Below, in pieces: positions 48,734 through 57,764 of a stretch of 64,000 nt of DNA. The notes beneath the pieces are model-generated. The model was given only the letters and a program-made list of their open reading frames with translations. It searched no databases and was not told the origin of the DNA. Position 1 is the stretch's first letter, and each line of letters starts with the position of its first letter. This DNA is from Marinagarivorans cellulosilyticus (lineage in GTDB: Bacteria > Pseudomonadota > Gammaproteobacteria > Pseudomonadales > Cellvibrionaceae), in contig NZ_AP023086.1 in the NCBI RefSeq assembly GCF_021655555.1, positions 2,758,685 to 2,822,684 on the forward strand, written 5' to 3'. A program made the position numbers and the translations under genes.

Positions 48734-50842
48734 TTAAGCCTTAACGTATTCCTGTTGATTATTGAACCAGCGGCTAACAAGCGCTTTCACAATATCGGGG
48801 TGATGCTGCAGTAGCGTTTTGGCAACACCGTGAATGCGTTCGATCATAGCGGCATCGCGCTGCAGGTTGGCTAGCCTAAAGTGCATATCGCCGGTTTGTT
48901 GCGTGCCGAGTAGCTCGCCTGGGCCGCGTAGTTCCAAGTCTTTTTCGGCAATCACAAAGCCATCATTCGATTGGCGCAGCACTTCTAGACGCGAGCGGCC
49001 TTGCTTTGATAGCGGATGGCCGTAAAGCAGCACACAGTGGCTGGCGCGCTGGCCTCGGCCGACCCGGCCACGAATTTGATGCAGTTGCGCTAAGCCAAGG
49101 CGTTCGGGGTTTTCGATAATCATTAAGCTGGCATTGGGTACATCTACGCCAACTTCAATTACCGTTGTGGCCACCAGTAAGTGTAGGTCGGCTGCTTTAA
49201 ACGCCGCCATAACTTCGTCTTTTTCTTTGCTTTTAAGGCGCCCGTGAACCAGCCCAATGGCAAGCTCTGGCGCAGCTTCGCGCAATAGCTCGCAGGTTTT
49301 TTCCGCAGCGGCTGCGGCGAGGGTTTCGGAGTCTTCAACCAGGGTACAAACCCAGTAAGCTTGCTGGCCTTCGGCGCAGGCGGCACGAACGCGAGCGATA
49401 ACATCAGGGCGTTTGTTTTGGTTGATCATGACGGTATTTACCGGTGTGCGCCCTGGCGGTAGCTCGTCGATAATCGAAAGTTCTAGGTCGGCATAGGCCG
49501 TCATGGCCAGTGTGCGCGGAATGGGGGTGGCTGTCATCACCAGCTGGTGAGGGCAATGTTCGCCGCCTTTTTTGCGTAGCGACAAACGCTGCTGAACACC
49601 AAAGCGATGTTGTTCATCAATAATGACTAGGCCCAACTTTTTAAACAGCACATTATCTTCAAACAAAGCGTGCGTGCCTACCGCCATGTGCGCTTCGCCG
49701 CTGGCTAGCTTTTCGAGTGCTTTACGCTTTTGGCTGGCGGTGACTTTGCCGGCTAGCCACACCACTTCAAAGCCTAAAGCGCTTAGCCATTGTTGAAAAT
49801 TATTACGGTGTTGCTCGGCTAATATTTCGGTAGGGGCCACCAATGCTGCTTGATAACCATTAGCCAGTGCACTTAAAGCACTAAGCGCAGCAACCAAGGT
49901 TTTACCAGAGCCTACGTCGCCTTGCACCAGCCTGTGCATGGGCAGGTTTAGGCTAAGGTCCGCTTCGATTTCTTTGAGTACCCGCTGCTGCGCGCCTGTG
50001 GGCTTGAAAGGCAGTTGATCTAATAGCTTTTGTTTAAGTGCATCATCGGAAGGTAGCGAAGGCGCTGGGTCTTGTTGGTGCAGTAAACGCGTTTGTTGCA
50101 CAGTAAGGTTGTGTGCCAAAAGTTCTTCAAAGGCAAGACGCTGTAGGCAGTTGTGGGTGCCAGACATCAAGCTGTTGATATCGGCATCGGCCGGTGGGTT
50201 ATGCGCCAAGTGAAGGGCTTCACTTAACGTGCAGTGGTCAAAATAGCCGCTAACTTCCACTGGAAGCAGCTCGTTAGGCGGGCTTTGGTCGAGCATATCC
50301 AGTGCTTGCAGCATCAGTGTGCGCAGACGCTTTTGGCTTAAGCCATCGGTTAGCGGGTAGACCGGTGTGAGGGTATCCTCTAAGCCTTCAATATCATCGA
50401 GCGATTGCACCGCTTGGTATTCAGGGTGGTACATTTCCAGCCCCAGTGCGCCTGGCCGTGGCTCGCCATAGCAACGTAAACAGTTACCCTCGCTCAGTAA
50501 TTTTTGTTGTGCGGCGGTAAAAAAATAAAAGCGCAAAACCACTTGGCCGGTATCGTCGGCGAGGTTAACCACTAAGCTGCGTTTTTTACCAAAGACAACC
50601 CGGCTGCTGGTAATGGCGCCTTGTATTACTGCTGGTTGTAGAGCTTGTAATTCGGCAATATCGGCGATGCGGGTGCGGTCGGCATAGCGTGCGGGTAGGT
50701 GAAAGAGTAAGTCTTGCACACTATTGAGGCCAAGTTTTGCTAGCGTAGCGGCTAGCTTATCGCCAACGCCCTTTAACCCCGAAACGGGAATATTATGGAG
50801 CGGCACAGGGCCGTGAGTATTAGGCATTGCTGTTTTTGGCAT
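48734..50842 (-). CDS. recG: ATP-dependent DNA helicase RecG
   Basis: RecG remodels stalled forks and branch-migrates Holliday junctions. The wedge/OB domain occupies about the first 180 residues (GLKGVGDKLAATLAKLGL near 22). Helicase motifs follow: Walker A VQGDVGSGKTLVAAL near 308, DEQHRFGVQQR near 415 (DEQH box), TATPIPRTLAM, and the C-terminal IRGRVGRG and RSRLEVLRQSNDGF. Length is 702 residues, or 697 from ATG 50827. The start overlaps the end of oxyR by 23 bases, so translation is probably coupled. The recG-oxyR pair is conserved in Pseudomonas. Confidence 0.97.
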   Translation of the reverse strand: MPKTAMPNTHGPVPLHNIPVSGLKGVGDKLAATLAKLGLNSVQDLLFHLPARYADRTRIADIAELQALQPAVIQGAITSSRVVFGKKRSLVVNLADDTGQVVLRFYFFTAAQQKLLSEGNCLRCYGEPRPGALGLEMYHPEYQAVQSLDDIEGLEDTLTPVYPLTDGLSQKRLRTLMLQALDMLDQSPPNELLPVEVSGYFDHCTLSEALHLAHNPPADADINSLMSGTHNCLQRLAFEELLAHNLTVQQTRLLHQQDPAPSLPSDDALKQKLLDQLPFKPTGAQQRVLKEIEADLSLNLPMHRLVQGDVGSGKTLVAALSALSALANGYQAALVAPTEILAEQHRNNFQQWLSALGFEVVWLAGKVTASQKRKALEKLASGEAHMAVGTHALFEDNVLFKKLGLVIIDEQHRFGVQQRLSLRKKGGEHCPHQLVMTATPIPRTLAMTAYADLELSIIDELPPGRTPVNTVMINQNKRPDVIARVRAACAEGQQAYWVCTLVEDSETLAAAAAEKTCELLREAAPELAIGLVHGRLKSKEKDEVMAAFKAADLHLLVATTVIEVGVDVPNASLMIIENPERLGLAQLHQIRGRVGRGQRASHCVLLYGHPLSKQGRSRLEVLRQSNDGFVIAEKDLELRGPGELLGTQQTGDMHFRLANLQRDAAMIERIHGVAKTLLQHHPDIVKALVSRWFNNQQEYVKA

Positions 50843-51734
50843 AGCTTTGCAAGATGGCCTCGCGCACTACATCAATGGCTTTATGGCGAGGAAAGCTGGC
50901 GCGCCAAGCCAATGCTACACAGCGTTTGGGGGGCGTGCCGGTAAAGGGGCGGGTTGTGAGCAAAGGGTTGCTATCACCGGTGGCCGATTGCGGCAAAATA
51001 GTCACACCAAAGCCCGAGGCCACCATGTGTTTCAGGGTTTCTAGTGAGCTTCCCTCGGCGGCGGTGCGAATTAAACCACTGGGGTCGCTGGCTTGTTGGC
51101 GCAGGTTGGGCAGAGCCTCTAAAACCTGATCGCGAAAGCAGTGACCTTCGCCTAACAGCAAAACGTTTTGGTCGGTTAAATGGTTGGGTTCGATGCTCGA
51201 TTGCTGTGCTAATGGGTGATCACTGGCCATTTGAACGACAAAAGGCTCTTCGTAGAGCTTTTGCGTAACAACATCGGGTTCGTTAAAGGGAAGGGCAACA
51301 ATAATGGCATCGAGCTCGCCTTGGCGAATGCGCTTGCGCAGTGTTGCGGTGTAGGTCTCGTCAACGTATAGCGGCATTTTGGGGGCCATTTTTCGAATGG
51401 CTGGAATAATGCGCGGAATAAGGTAGGGCCCAATGGTGAATATGGCCCCTATGCGCAATGGTTCGCTCAGTTGATCTTGGCTGTTGCTGGCAATATCTTT
51501 TATGGCGTTAGCTTGCTCTAATACGCGCTGCGCCTGTTGCACAATTTTTTCGCCAACCGGGGTTGGGTAAACTCGGGATTTGGAGCGTTCAAAAATGGCT
51601 GTGTTTAGCTCTTCTTCCAAGCGTTTAACGGCCACGCTTAATGTCGGTTGGGCAACATGGCAGCGGTCGGCCGCGCGGCCAAAATGTTGTTCTTGGGCCA
51701 AGGTCACAATGTAGCGTAGCTCGGTTAAAGTCAT
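50820..51734 (-). CDS. oxyR: OxyR-type peroxide-sensing LysR regulator, one Cys of the pair missing
   Basis: A 304-residue LysR regulator matching OxyR, the hydrogen-peroxide sensor. The winged helix is at 1-60 (EQHFGRAADRCHVAQPTLSV) and the regulatory domain follows. The peroxidatic Cys199 stands in LGEGHCFRDQ exactly as in E. coli numbering. The resolving position 208 is Leu (codon CTG, 51111-51113 on the plus strand as CAG), so the standard C199-C208 disulfide cannot form. Overlap with recG supports the OxyR identity. A sulfenic-acid or other-Cys mechanism is possible. Other cysteines are Cys25 and a late Cys (KRCVALAW). Confidence 0.92.
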   Translation of the reverse strand: MTLTELRYIVTLAQEQHFGRAADRCHVAQPTLSVAVKRLEEELNTAIFERSKSRVYPTPVGEKIVQQAQRVLEQANAIKDIASNSQDQLSEPLRIGAIFTIGPYLIPRIIPAIRKMAPKMPLYVDETYTATLRKRIRQGELDAIIVALPFNEPDVVTQKLYEEPFVVQMASDHPLAQQSSIEPNHLTDQNVLLLGEGHCFRDQVLEALPNLRQQASDPSGLIRTAAEGSSLETLKHMVASGFGVTILPQSATGDSNPLLTTRPFTGTPPKRCVALAWRASFPRHKAIDVVREAILQSYAKNSNA

Positions 51735-51845
51735 AAGTTAACTCGGTAGTGGTCATTATCGTTGTTAGCCGTTGGCGCGAACAATACACGCCCATACGAA
51801 AGCTATTACGCACATCATCTTAATAGATATTAGTAAGGTAATAAA

Positions 51846-52694
51846 ATGACAAAATCAAAGATTGTATTCGCCGGCGCTGGCGATTTAGCCTCGCGAGCCA
51901 TTGCTTGCCTTACTCAGCACAAAAGCCATGTGCCGTGCGTGGCCTTATCGCGGCGTGAAAAAAGCATCACTAATGCGCAGTCGTTGCTAGGTGATTTAAC
52001 CGATGATGCCATTTGGGCGCAAGTTAAAGATATACAGCCTCAAGCGATTGTTGTGACTTTAGTCCCGAATGGTGAAGGCGCCCAAGGGTATCAACACGGT
52101 TATATCGAGCCGCTCGAAATGTTAATTGAACAGGTAAAACAATGGGCGATTGCGCCGGTGATTATTTTTGCCTCTAGCACGGGGGTGTATCATCAAACGG
52201 CAGGCGAGCAAGTTGACGAAACCAGCCCAACCGAACCTACTGGTTATAGCGGCTTGTGCATGCTACAAGCCGAGCAATTATTAGCCAGCAGCGGTTTGCC
52301 ATATTGCAGTGTACGTTTTGGTGGCATTTACGGCCCAGGGCGCGATTTTTTAATACGCCAGGTTCAGGCCGGTAAAGGCGGCGGTCCGGATTTTACGAAT
52401 CGTATTCATCAAGATGACGCCGGCCGTTGTTTGGCGTTTTTAGTAAACCAATATTTAACCTACAAAAACTTGCCCAACTGTTTATTAGCCTGCGATAACG
52501 AACCCGCATCTTCACACCAAGTACGTACTTTTATTGCAAAAAAATTAGGACTAAGCGCGGAGTATTTGCAACCGTCACCGTCCGGTCGCGGCGGGAATAA
52601 ACGCTGTTTAAATGCGCGTTTAATAAATTTAGGCTTTACGTTTAATTACCCAACTTACCGTGAAGGTTATGATTATGTGGCAGGTAATACGTGA
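51846..52694 (+). CDS. NAD-dependent epimerase/SDR-like protein (YeeZ-type)
   Basis: A 282-residue Rossmann-fold protein. IVFAGAGDLASRAIACL at the N-terminus is the dinucleotide-binding loop, SSTGVYHQTAGEQVDETSPT near residue 110 and VRFGGIYGPGRDFLIRQV near 155 are of the extended SDR type. The usual Tyr-x3-Lys pair is not present in standard form (TGYSGLCMLQAE where the Lys would be), as in YeeZ-like proteins, so catalysis is uncertain. It overlaps the next gene, a dioxygenase, by 4 bases (GTGA), a clear sign of joint translation. Divergent from oxyR, with 111 bases between. Confidence 0.8.
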   Translation: MTKSKIVFAGAGDLASRAIACLTQHKSHVPCVALSRREKSITNAQSLLGDLTDDAIWAQVKDIQPQAIVVTLVPNGEGAQGYQHGYIEPLEMLIEQVKQWAIAPVIIFASSTGVYHQTAGEQVDETSPTEPTGYSGLCMLQAEQLLASSGLPYCSVRFGGIYGPGRDFLIRQVQAGKGGGPDFTNRIHQDDAGRCLAFLVNQYLTYKNLPNCLLACDNEPASSHQVRTFIAKKLGLSAEYLQPSPSGRGGNKRCLNARLINLGFTFNYPTYREGYDYVAGNT

Positions 52695-53404
52695 GCAGCA
52701 AAAAACTTAAAGCGTTGGAGCAACAAGGTTTTGCAATGTTGCGCTCTGCAGTTGCGCCGGCCATGATTCAAGCTTTAAAAAATGATTGCGAAAGCCTTGA
52801 TGCGCCGATAACCGGTGGCGGCCTAAGGCGCGCAGAAATGGCTTTGGCATCAGTGAAAGTTGTTTTAAACAGTATGAGCGTAAGGCGCTTACTTAAGTTG
52901 TATATGGGGGCGACGGATAATCAATGGTATAAAACTGAACCGGCGCTAGTGCGAGCAATTTTATTCGATAAAACGCCAAAGCAAAATTGGTTAGTCGCTT
53001 GGCACCAAGATAAAACAGTTTGCGTTACCCAGCGGTTCGAGCATCCAGGTTGGGGGCCTTGGAGCGTAAAAAACAGTGTTATTCATGTGCAGCCACCTTT
53101 GGCTGTATTGCAACATCAATTAGCACTGCGCATTCATATAGACGATGCCAACGCAAATAATGGCTGCTTAAAAATATTACCTAGTAGCCATATAGCGGGG
53201 GTAATGAAAGAGGCGGACATTCAAACAATTGATAAAAGCAGCGCAGTTATTTGCGAGGCCAAAGCAGGCGATGTTCTACTGATGAAACCACATGTGTTGC
53301 ATGCCTCGAGTAAAGCGAAAACGCCTAGCGCCAGAAGGGTGCTGCATTTAGAGTTTTCGACTTATCGTTTACCTGAAGGTATTGCTTGGGCGGCCTCTTA
53401 TTAG
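52691..53404 (+). CDS. Phytanoyl-CoA dioxygenase family protein
   Basis: A 237-residue Fe(II)/2-oxoglutarate oxygenase of the PhyH family. The iron ligands are the His and Asp in WHQDKTV near residue 105 and the His in KPHVLHASSKA near 200, and the 2-oxoglutarate Arg is in ARRVLHLEFS near 220. The GTG start lies within the last codon of the SDR gene. The substrate is unknown: the family hydroxylates lipids, amino acids and small metabolites. Coupled to an SDR protein, the two may process the same small molecule; that is inference. No transport or regulator gene is attached. Confidence 0.85.
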   Translation: MSSKKLKALEQQGFAMLRSAVAPAMIQALKNDCESLDAPITGGGLRRAEMALASVKVVLNSMSVRRLLKLYMGATDNQWYKTEPALVRAILFDKTPKQNWLVAWHQDKTVCVTQRFEHPGWGPWSVKNSVIHVQPPLAVLQHQLALRIHIDDANANNGCLKILPSSHIAGVMKEADIQTIDKSSAVICEAKAGDVLLMKPHVLHASSKAKTPSARRVLHLEFSTYRLPEGIAWAASY

Positions 53405-53445
53405 CGTTAATTTTTTTACCTTGAAAAATGACAAAGTGCAAAATA

Positions 53446-55032
53446 TTAAGAGCTTGTCTCAACCACATTCACGTGCACAGTCAATGTTTTACCTGGGCGT
53501 AAAATGTCTTTGCGGTTAATGCCGTTCCAGTGTTCTAGCTTGCGAATGGTGACGCCAAATTTATCGGCTATACGGGCCAGTGAATCACCTGATCTCACTT
53601 TGTAGCGAATTTTTCGTGTTTCGTTACTGCTTTTACCGGTTTTATCCCAAATAACAATTTTTTGGCCCACGCGTAACGTGTCGCGTGGTGCCATATTGTT
53701 CCATGTGGCTAGCTGCCCAGTTGAAGTTTTGTATTGCCGCGCAATGGTCCACAGTGAATCGCCGCTGCGCACAATATATTCCATGCGCGTGCCTTTGCCG
53801 AGTGCTTGCCGAGTTTTTAAACGCTCGGCACTGCTGAGTACGTAAAACTGGTTGTCTTCGCTGGCGCGCGGTACTAGCAAGGTTTTACCCGCACGAATGG
53901 TATTGCTTTTAAGTTGATTAATGTCTTGCAGTAATGCCGTGGTGGTATTGTATTTTTTGGCGATGGTACTTAAAGCATCGCCATTTTTAATGGTGTAGCG
54001 CTCCCAGGTGACTCGCTCGCTGGCGGGTAGTTCTTGCAGTGCTTGTAGAAAGCCATCGTACTTAGTCGCCGGTACAACTAAATAATGCGGTCCGTCAGGT
54101 GATGTGGCCCAGCGGTTAAAGCCTGGGTTGAGCTGATAAATTTCGTCTATTTCCACATCGGCTAATTTGGCCGCTTGGGCTAAATCTAGCTGACCACCGA
54201 CATTGGCTAAAGCAAAATAGGGGGCATTGGCAATGGCCGGCAAACTAATGTTGTACATGTCTGGGCGCAATATAATTTCTTTAAGGGCCAGTATTTTAGG
54301 AATGTATTGCTCTGTTTGCGATGGTAGGTCTAGTGCCCAAAAATCGGTCGGTTTGCCTTTCTTTTTGTTGCGCCGTATCGCTTTGCGCACATTGCCTTGG
54401 CCGCCGTTATAGGCGGCTAAAGTTAATAACCAATCGCCATCGAATTGTTTATTTAATTTGGTGAGGTAAGTCAAAGCAGCTTCTGTAGAGGCCGTCACAT
54501 CACGGCGGCCGTCGTACCACCAATTTTGCTCTAAACCTAAGTGTTTACCTGTGTACGGCATAAATTGCCATAAGCCTGATGCAGTAGCGTAAGAATATGC
54601 AAACGGGTCGAAGCCGCTTTCAATCATCGGGATTAAGGCCAGCTCGTAAGGCAGGCCGCGCTCGTCCAGTTTTTCTAAAATATAGTGTAGGTAGAGCTCG
54701 CCGCGCTGGGTAACAGCGCCAATGTGCCTTGGGCGTTTGTTATACCAAGCTAGGCGTTTTGCAATGCGGGCATCGGCGTAATCGGGGAAGGTAAAACCCT
54801 CGCGAATGCGAGGCCAAATTTCTACAGGCTCTGGGACTTCAAAAGTTTGTAATTCGTCGTCGTATATTAAGCATGGGTCTAGATCGGCAAAATCACTTTT
54901 TGTGGCGGGTATTTCGGCAGAATCGGGTGTGCTACCTCCGCCGGTTAGCGACTGCAAGTTGGGAACGTTACAGCCAGTAATAAACAAAGCGGTGATAAGG
55001 CACAAGGTATAAGGCGCGCGGTTAAAAAGCAT
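53446..55032 (-). CDS. mltD: Membrane-bound lytic murein transglycosylase D
   Basis: MltD cleaves peptidoglycan glycan strands in the periplasm. The signal peptide ends in FITGC with the lipidated Cys at residue 21. The SLT domain follows with catalytic Glu138 in IPMIESGFDP and the typical SYATASGLWQFMPYTG. Three LysM domains occupy the C-terminal half (YTIKNGDALSTIAKKYN, YIVRSGDSLWTIARQYK, YKVRSGDSLARIADKFG), one more than the two common in E. coli MltD. Length is 528 residues. It ends about 40 bases before the dioxygenase stop on the other strand. No nearby gene is functionally linked. Confidence 0.95.
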   Translation of the reverse strand: MLFNRAPYTLCLITALFITGCNVPNLQSLTGGGSTPDSAEIPATKSDFADLDPCLIYDDELQTFEVPEPVEIWPRIREGFTFPDYADARIAKRLAWYNKRPRHIGAVTQRGELYLHYILEKLDERGLPYELALIPMIESGFDPFAYSYATASGLWQFMPYTGKHLGLEQNWWYDGRRDVTASTEAALTYLTKLNKQFDGDWLLTLAAYNGGQGNVRKAIRRNKKKGKPTDFWALDLPSQTEQYIPKILALKEIILRPDMYNISLPAIANAPYFALANVGGQLDLAQAAKLADVEIDEIYQLNPGFNRWATSPDGPHYLVVPATKYDGFLQALQELPASERVTWERYTIKNGDALSTIAKKYNTTTALLQDINQLKSNTIRAGKTLLVPRASEDNQFYVLSSAERLKTRQALGKGTRMEYIVRSGDSLWTIARQYKTSTGQLATWNNMAPRDTLRVGQKIVIWDKTGKSSNETRKIRYKVRSGDSLARIADKFGVTIRKLEHWNGINRKDILRPGKTLTVHVNVVETSS

Positions 55033-55140
55033 GTAAAACCGTATCTAAACAAAAGGGCGAGCTATTCTATAGCAAAGCGCTTTGATGTGCTTCCAGATGC
55101 CATTTTTTGCGCGCTTCTTCACGCCTCGGGCGGTTACTAT

Positions 55141-56541
55141 TTAGGCGGCTTGCAACGGCGGAACGGTTTGTGCGGCTTTAATGGGCGAGCGCGTACCGGT
55201 CTTTACGGCTTGGTAATGCAGGCGTTGGCGGCGGTTCCAGTAATACAAAGCGACCGTGCCGCGGAAGACTTCATCAATACCCATGGCGATCCATATGCCC
55301 ACCAAGCCGTAGCCTAGGTGAATACCCAGTAGCCAAGTTAGCGGCACAGACATTAACCACATTGTGCTAATGCCAAACACAGCAATAAATTGTGGGTTGC
55401 CGGTGGTTTTGATGGAAAAACCTACCAGGAAGTTAAGCAAACGCCCCGTTTCACAAATAAGAGCAAGGCCAATAACTGTTGTGCCTAGCGCAATGATTTC
55501 GGGGTTGGTGGTAAATAACCCGAGCAGTGCACTGGCCAGTAAATACAGTATGCCAACGAGTACGGTAACCAGAATAAGGCCGATGTAAATGCCGCGGTGC
55601 AGCTCGCGGTGCATAGCGGAAAAATCTTTGGCACCGTATAAATGCGTCACTTTAAGTTGCACGCCTGCGGTAAGTGCAGAGCTGAACAATAAAACCAAAA
55701 ACACGATATTAAAGGCGTATACCCGCGCCGCTAAGGCGATATCCCCCAAGCTGACGACCATGGCGATAATAATCAGTTGGCTAACATGCCAAGCCAGTGG
55801 CTCTAGTGCCGAGGGGATAGCAATTTTTAATATCGGGCGCAGCCACTGTTTAAGCTCGGATAGCGAAATAACGTAGCTAACGGCAATATGGGCGCGCCAG
55901 CGAATAGCCCAAATAGAGACCGCCAAATTGGTGGCCCATGCTAGGCAGGTTGCAATGGCAACACCTTGGACTCCCAGTGCCGGAAACCCCATTTTACCTT
56001 CCGCTAATAGGGTATTAAAAATCACGTTAACAATGGTCATTGCGCCGGTGGCGATCATATTCCACTGTGTTTTACCTTGTGATTGTAAAACCGCGCTAGC
56101 GGCAAAGCGCAGTGCTAATAACAGGACGCCAAAGCCCAGTGTGTGCAGGTAAGTGGTGCCATAATTGGCGGCTTGGCCTTCTAGCCCCATCGCCGAAGCA
56201 AAAGTGGCCGAAAAGCCCAAAAGCGCAATAGCCACAAGGCTGCCGGCGATTGCACACAGCCACATTAAAGCACCGTAGGTTTTATCCAAACCAGCAACAT
56301 CTTTGGCGCCTAAGCGGTGCGATGCTACCGCGCAGCCTGCCGTATTTAATGCAATAAAAAAGGTAAAGCACATTGCGGCTATTGGCAAAACTGCACCAAC
56401 AGCGGCGGCAGCTTCATCGGAAATGCGGCTTAAAAACCAAGCATCGACAACATTAATCAAAAACACAAAAAGTGTATCGATAAAAATAGGCCAAGTTAGG
56501 CTAAACAGGCTGCGTTCAATAACAGTTTTGGGGTGGCTCAT
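55141..56541 (-). CDS. MATE family efflux transporter
   Basis: A 466-residue inner-membrane protein with about twelve hydrophobic segments in two similar halves, as in MATE drug/sodium or drug/proton antiporters. Typical pieces are LTWPIFIDTLFVFLINVVDAWFLSRI at the start and IALNTAGCAVASHRLGAKDV near residue 65. Substrates cannot be told from sequence. The AraC-family gene on the other strand starts 182 bases away, so it may control the pump. Cys-rich spots near residues 60-70 are ordinary. It is an isolated gene at the mltD end, separated by about 110 bases. Confidence 0.93.
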   Translation of the reverse strand: MSHPKTVIERSLFSLTWPIFIDTLFVFLINVVDAWFLSRISDEAAAAVGAVLPIAAMCFTFFIALNTAGCAVASHRLGAKDVAGLDKTYGALMWLCAIAGSLVAIALLGFSATFASAMGLEGQAANYGTTYLHTLGFGVLLLALRFAASAVLQSQGKTQWNMIATGAMTIVNVIFNTLLAEGKMGFPALGVQGVAIATCLAWATNLAVSIWAIRWRAHIAVSYVISLSELKQWLRPILKIAIPSALEPLAWHVSQLIIIAMVVSLGDIALAARVYAFNIVFLVLLFSSALTAGVQLKVTHLYGAKDFSAMHRELHRGIYIGLILVTVLVGILYLLASALLGLFTTNPEIIALGTTVIGLALICETGRLLNFLVGFSIKTTGNPQFIAVFGISTMWLMSVPLTWLLGIHLGYGLVGIWIAMGIDEVFRGTVALYYWNRRQRLHYQAVKTGTRSPIKAAQTVPPLQAA

Positions 56542-56723
56542 TGAGGGTATCGCTAAACTTATTCAAAGAAATTTACGGCAAGGCTTACAGCAGTGTAGGG
56601 GGCGAGCGGCGTACTAAAATCTGTTGTGTATTTTAACGGCTTAGCGGTGTATGCACTATGGTGTAGTTTGTCTATGCTATGTCCAAAGCTATCATTTCTT
56701 TAAATTAAATAGGGGCAATATGC

Positions 56724-57533
56724 GTGCAGGATGATTTTTTATTAGGCGAGGCCTCTAAAGAGCACATTATTACCAAGCGCGATGCGCCGGCTTTTTCTGA
56801 CTATGCAATTCGCGTTGCTGGCGTAACGGATATTACCGATGCTTACCGCTGTGCCCGCAAGCATCAGTGCTATCACATCTTGGTTATGACCACTGCGGGT
56901 GAAGGCAACTTAGCCACTACCGAAGGTGAGTACAGATTGTCCTCAGGGAGTTTGGCGGTGGTACATAGCTTGCGGCCATTTTGTTACCAATTGGCGGCTG
57001 AGAGCTGGCATTTTTTGTGGTTTATTTTAGAGGACGACCCAACGTGGGCATTCTTGCACGATTTGCCGTGTTTACCAGCCAACCCAATGGTGGCCGAGGC
57101 TATTAAGCCGTTGTTGTTGCTATTAGCTGAACCCATTTCGCGGGTCACTAAAAGCGCTATCACGCGGGAAATTTACCACCTAATACTGGCGGCATTGCGC
57201 TCGCCAGTACCGGTGAATACTTTAAAAGAGCGGCTAGCTCGGTTATTTATTGCTGTAGACCAACAATTACATTCCCCTTGGACTGCAGCCGAGCTTGCGC
57301 GGCATTTGCATTGCTCGCAGCCTACATTGCACCGTTACTGCCAGCAGGTATACCAGCAAACGCCGCTGCAAATTATTATTGGTTTGCGCATGCAGCGCGC
57401 TAAGTTACTGCTGCGCGAAACCGACTGGAGCCTAGATAGCATTGCTGCGCAGCTGGGTTATAGCAGTGGTTTAAGTCTATCGAAGGTGTTCAAGCAGAAA
57501 ACGGGCTTAAGTCCAATGGCTTATCGCGGATAG
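56724..57533 (+). CDS. AraC family transcriptional regulator
   Basis: A 269-residue AraC-type regulator. The N-terminal 160 residues are a cupin-like sensor (CYHILVMTTAGEGNL, LSSGSLAVVHSLRPF). The C-terminal 100 residues hold two helix-turn-helices: WTAAELARHLHCSQPTLHRYC and LDSIAAQLGYSSGLSLSKVF, closing with KTGLSPMAYR. The GTG start at 56724 has AGGGG 8 bases upstream; an ATG at 56720 is in another frame and stops at once. The likely target is the divergent MATE pump gene or itself. The ligand is unknown. Confidence 0.9.
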   Translation: MQDDFLLGEASKEHIITKRDAPAFSDYAIRVAGVTDITDAYRCARKHQCYHILVMTTAGEGNLATTEGEYRLSSGSLAVVHSLRPFCYQLAAESWHFLWFILEDDPTWAFLHDLPCLPANPMVAEAIKPLLLLLAEPISRVTKSAITREIYHLILAALRSPVPVNTLKERLARLFIAVDQQLHSPWTAAELARHLHCSQPTLHRYCQQVYQQTPLQIIIGLRMQRAKLLLRETDWSLDSIAAQLGYSSGLSLSKVFKQKTGLSPMAYRG

Positions 57534-57764
57534 AGGCCTATTACAGCAGCAGACACACAGTCTCAAAATGGCGCTTAATGTAATGGCTATTTAGCGAGTC
57601 AAACCAGCGTGTAAGGGCCATTTTAGCGGTTAACACGATGCGTGCGAGCTGCAAAACTGTATCAACTACTGCCAATAGGCGTGGTGTAATCAGGGCTTGT
57701 TATGGCTTTTTAGTGGTTAGATCCCTAAAATGTGCGCCTCGAATTTAGCTATGGCCTATCAATT

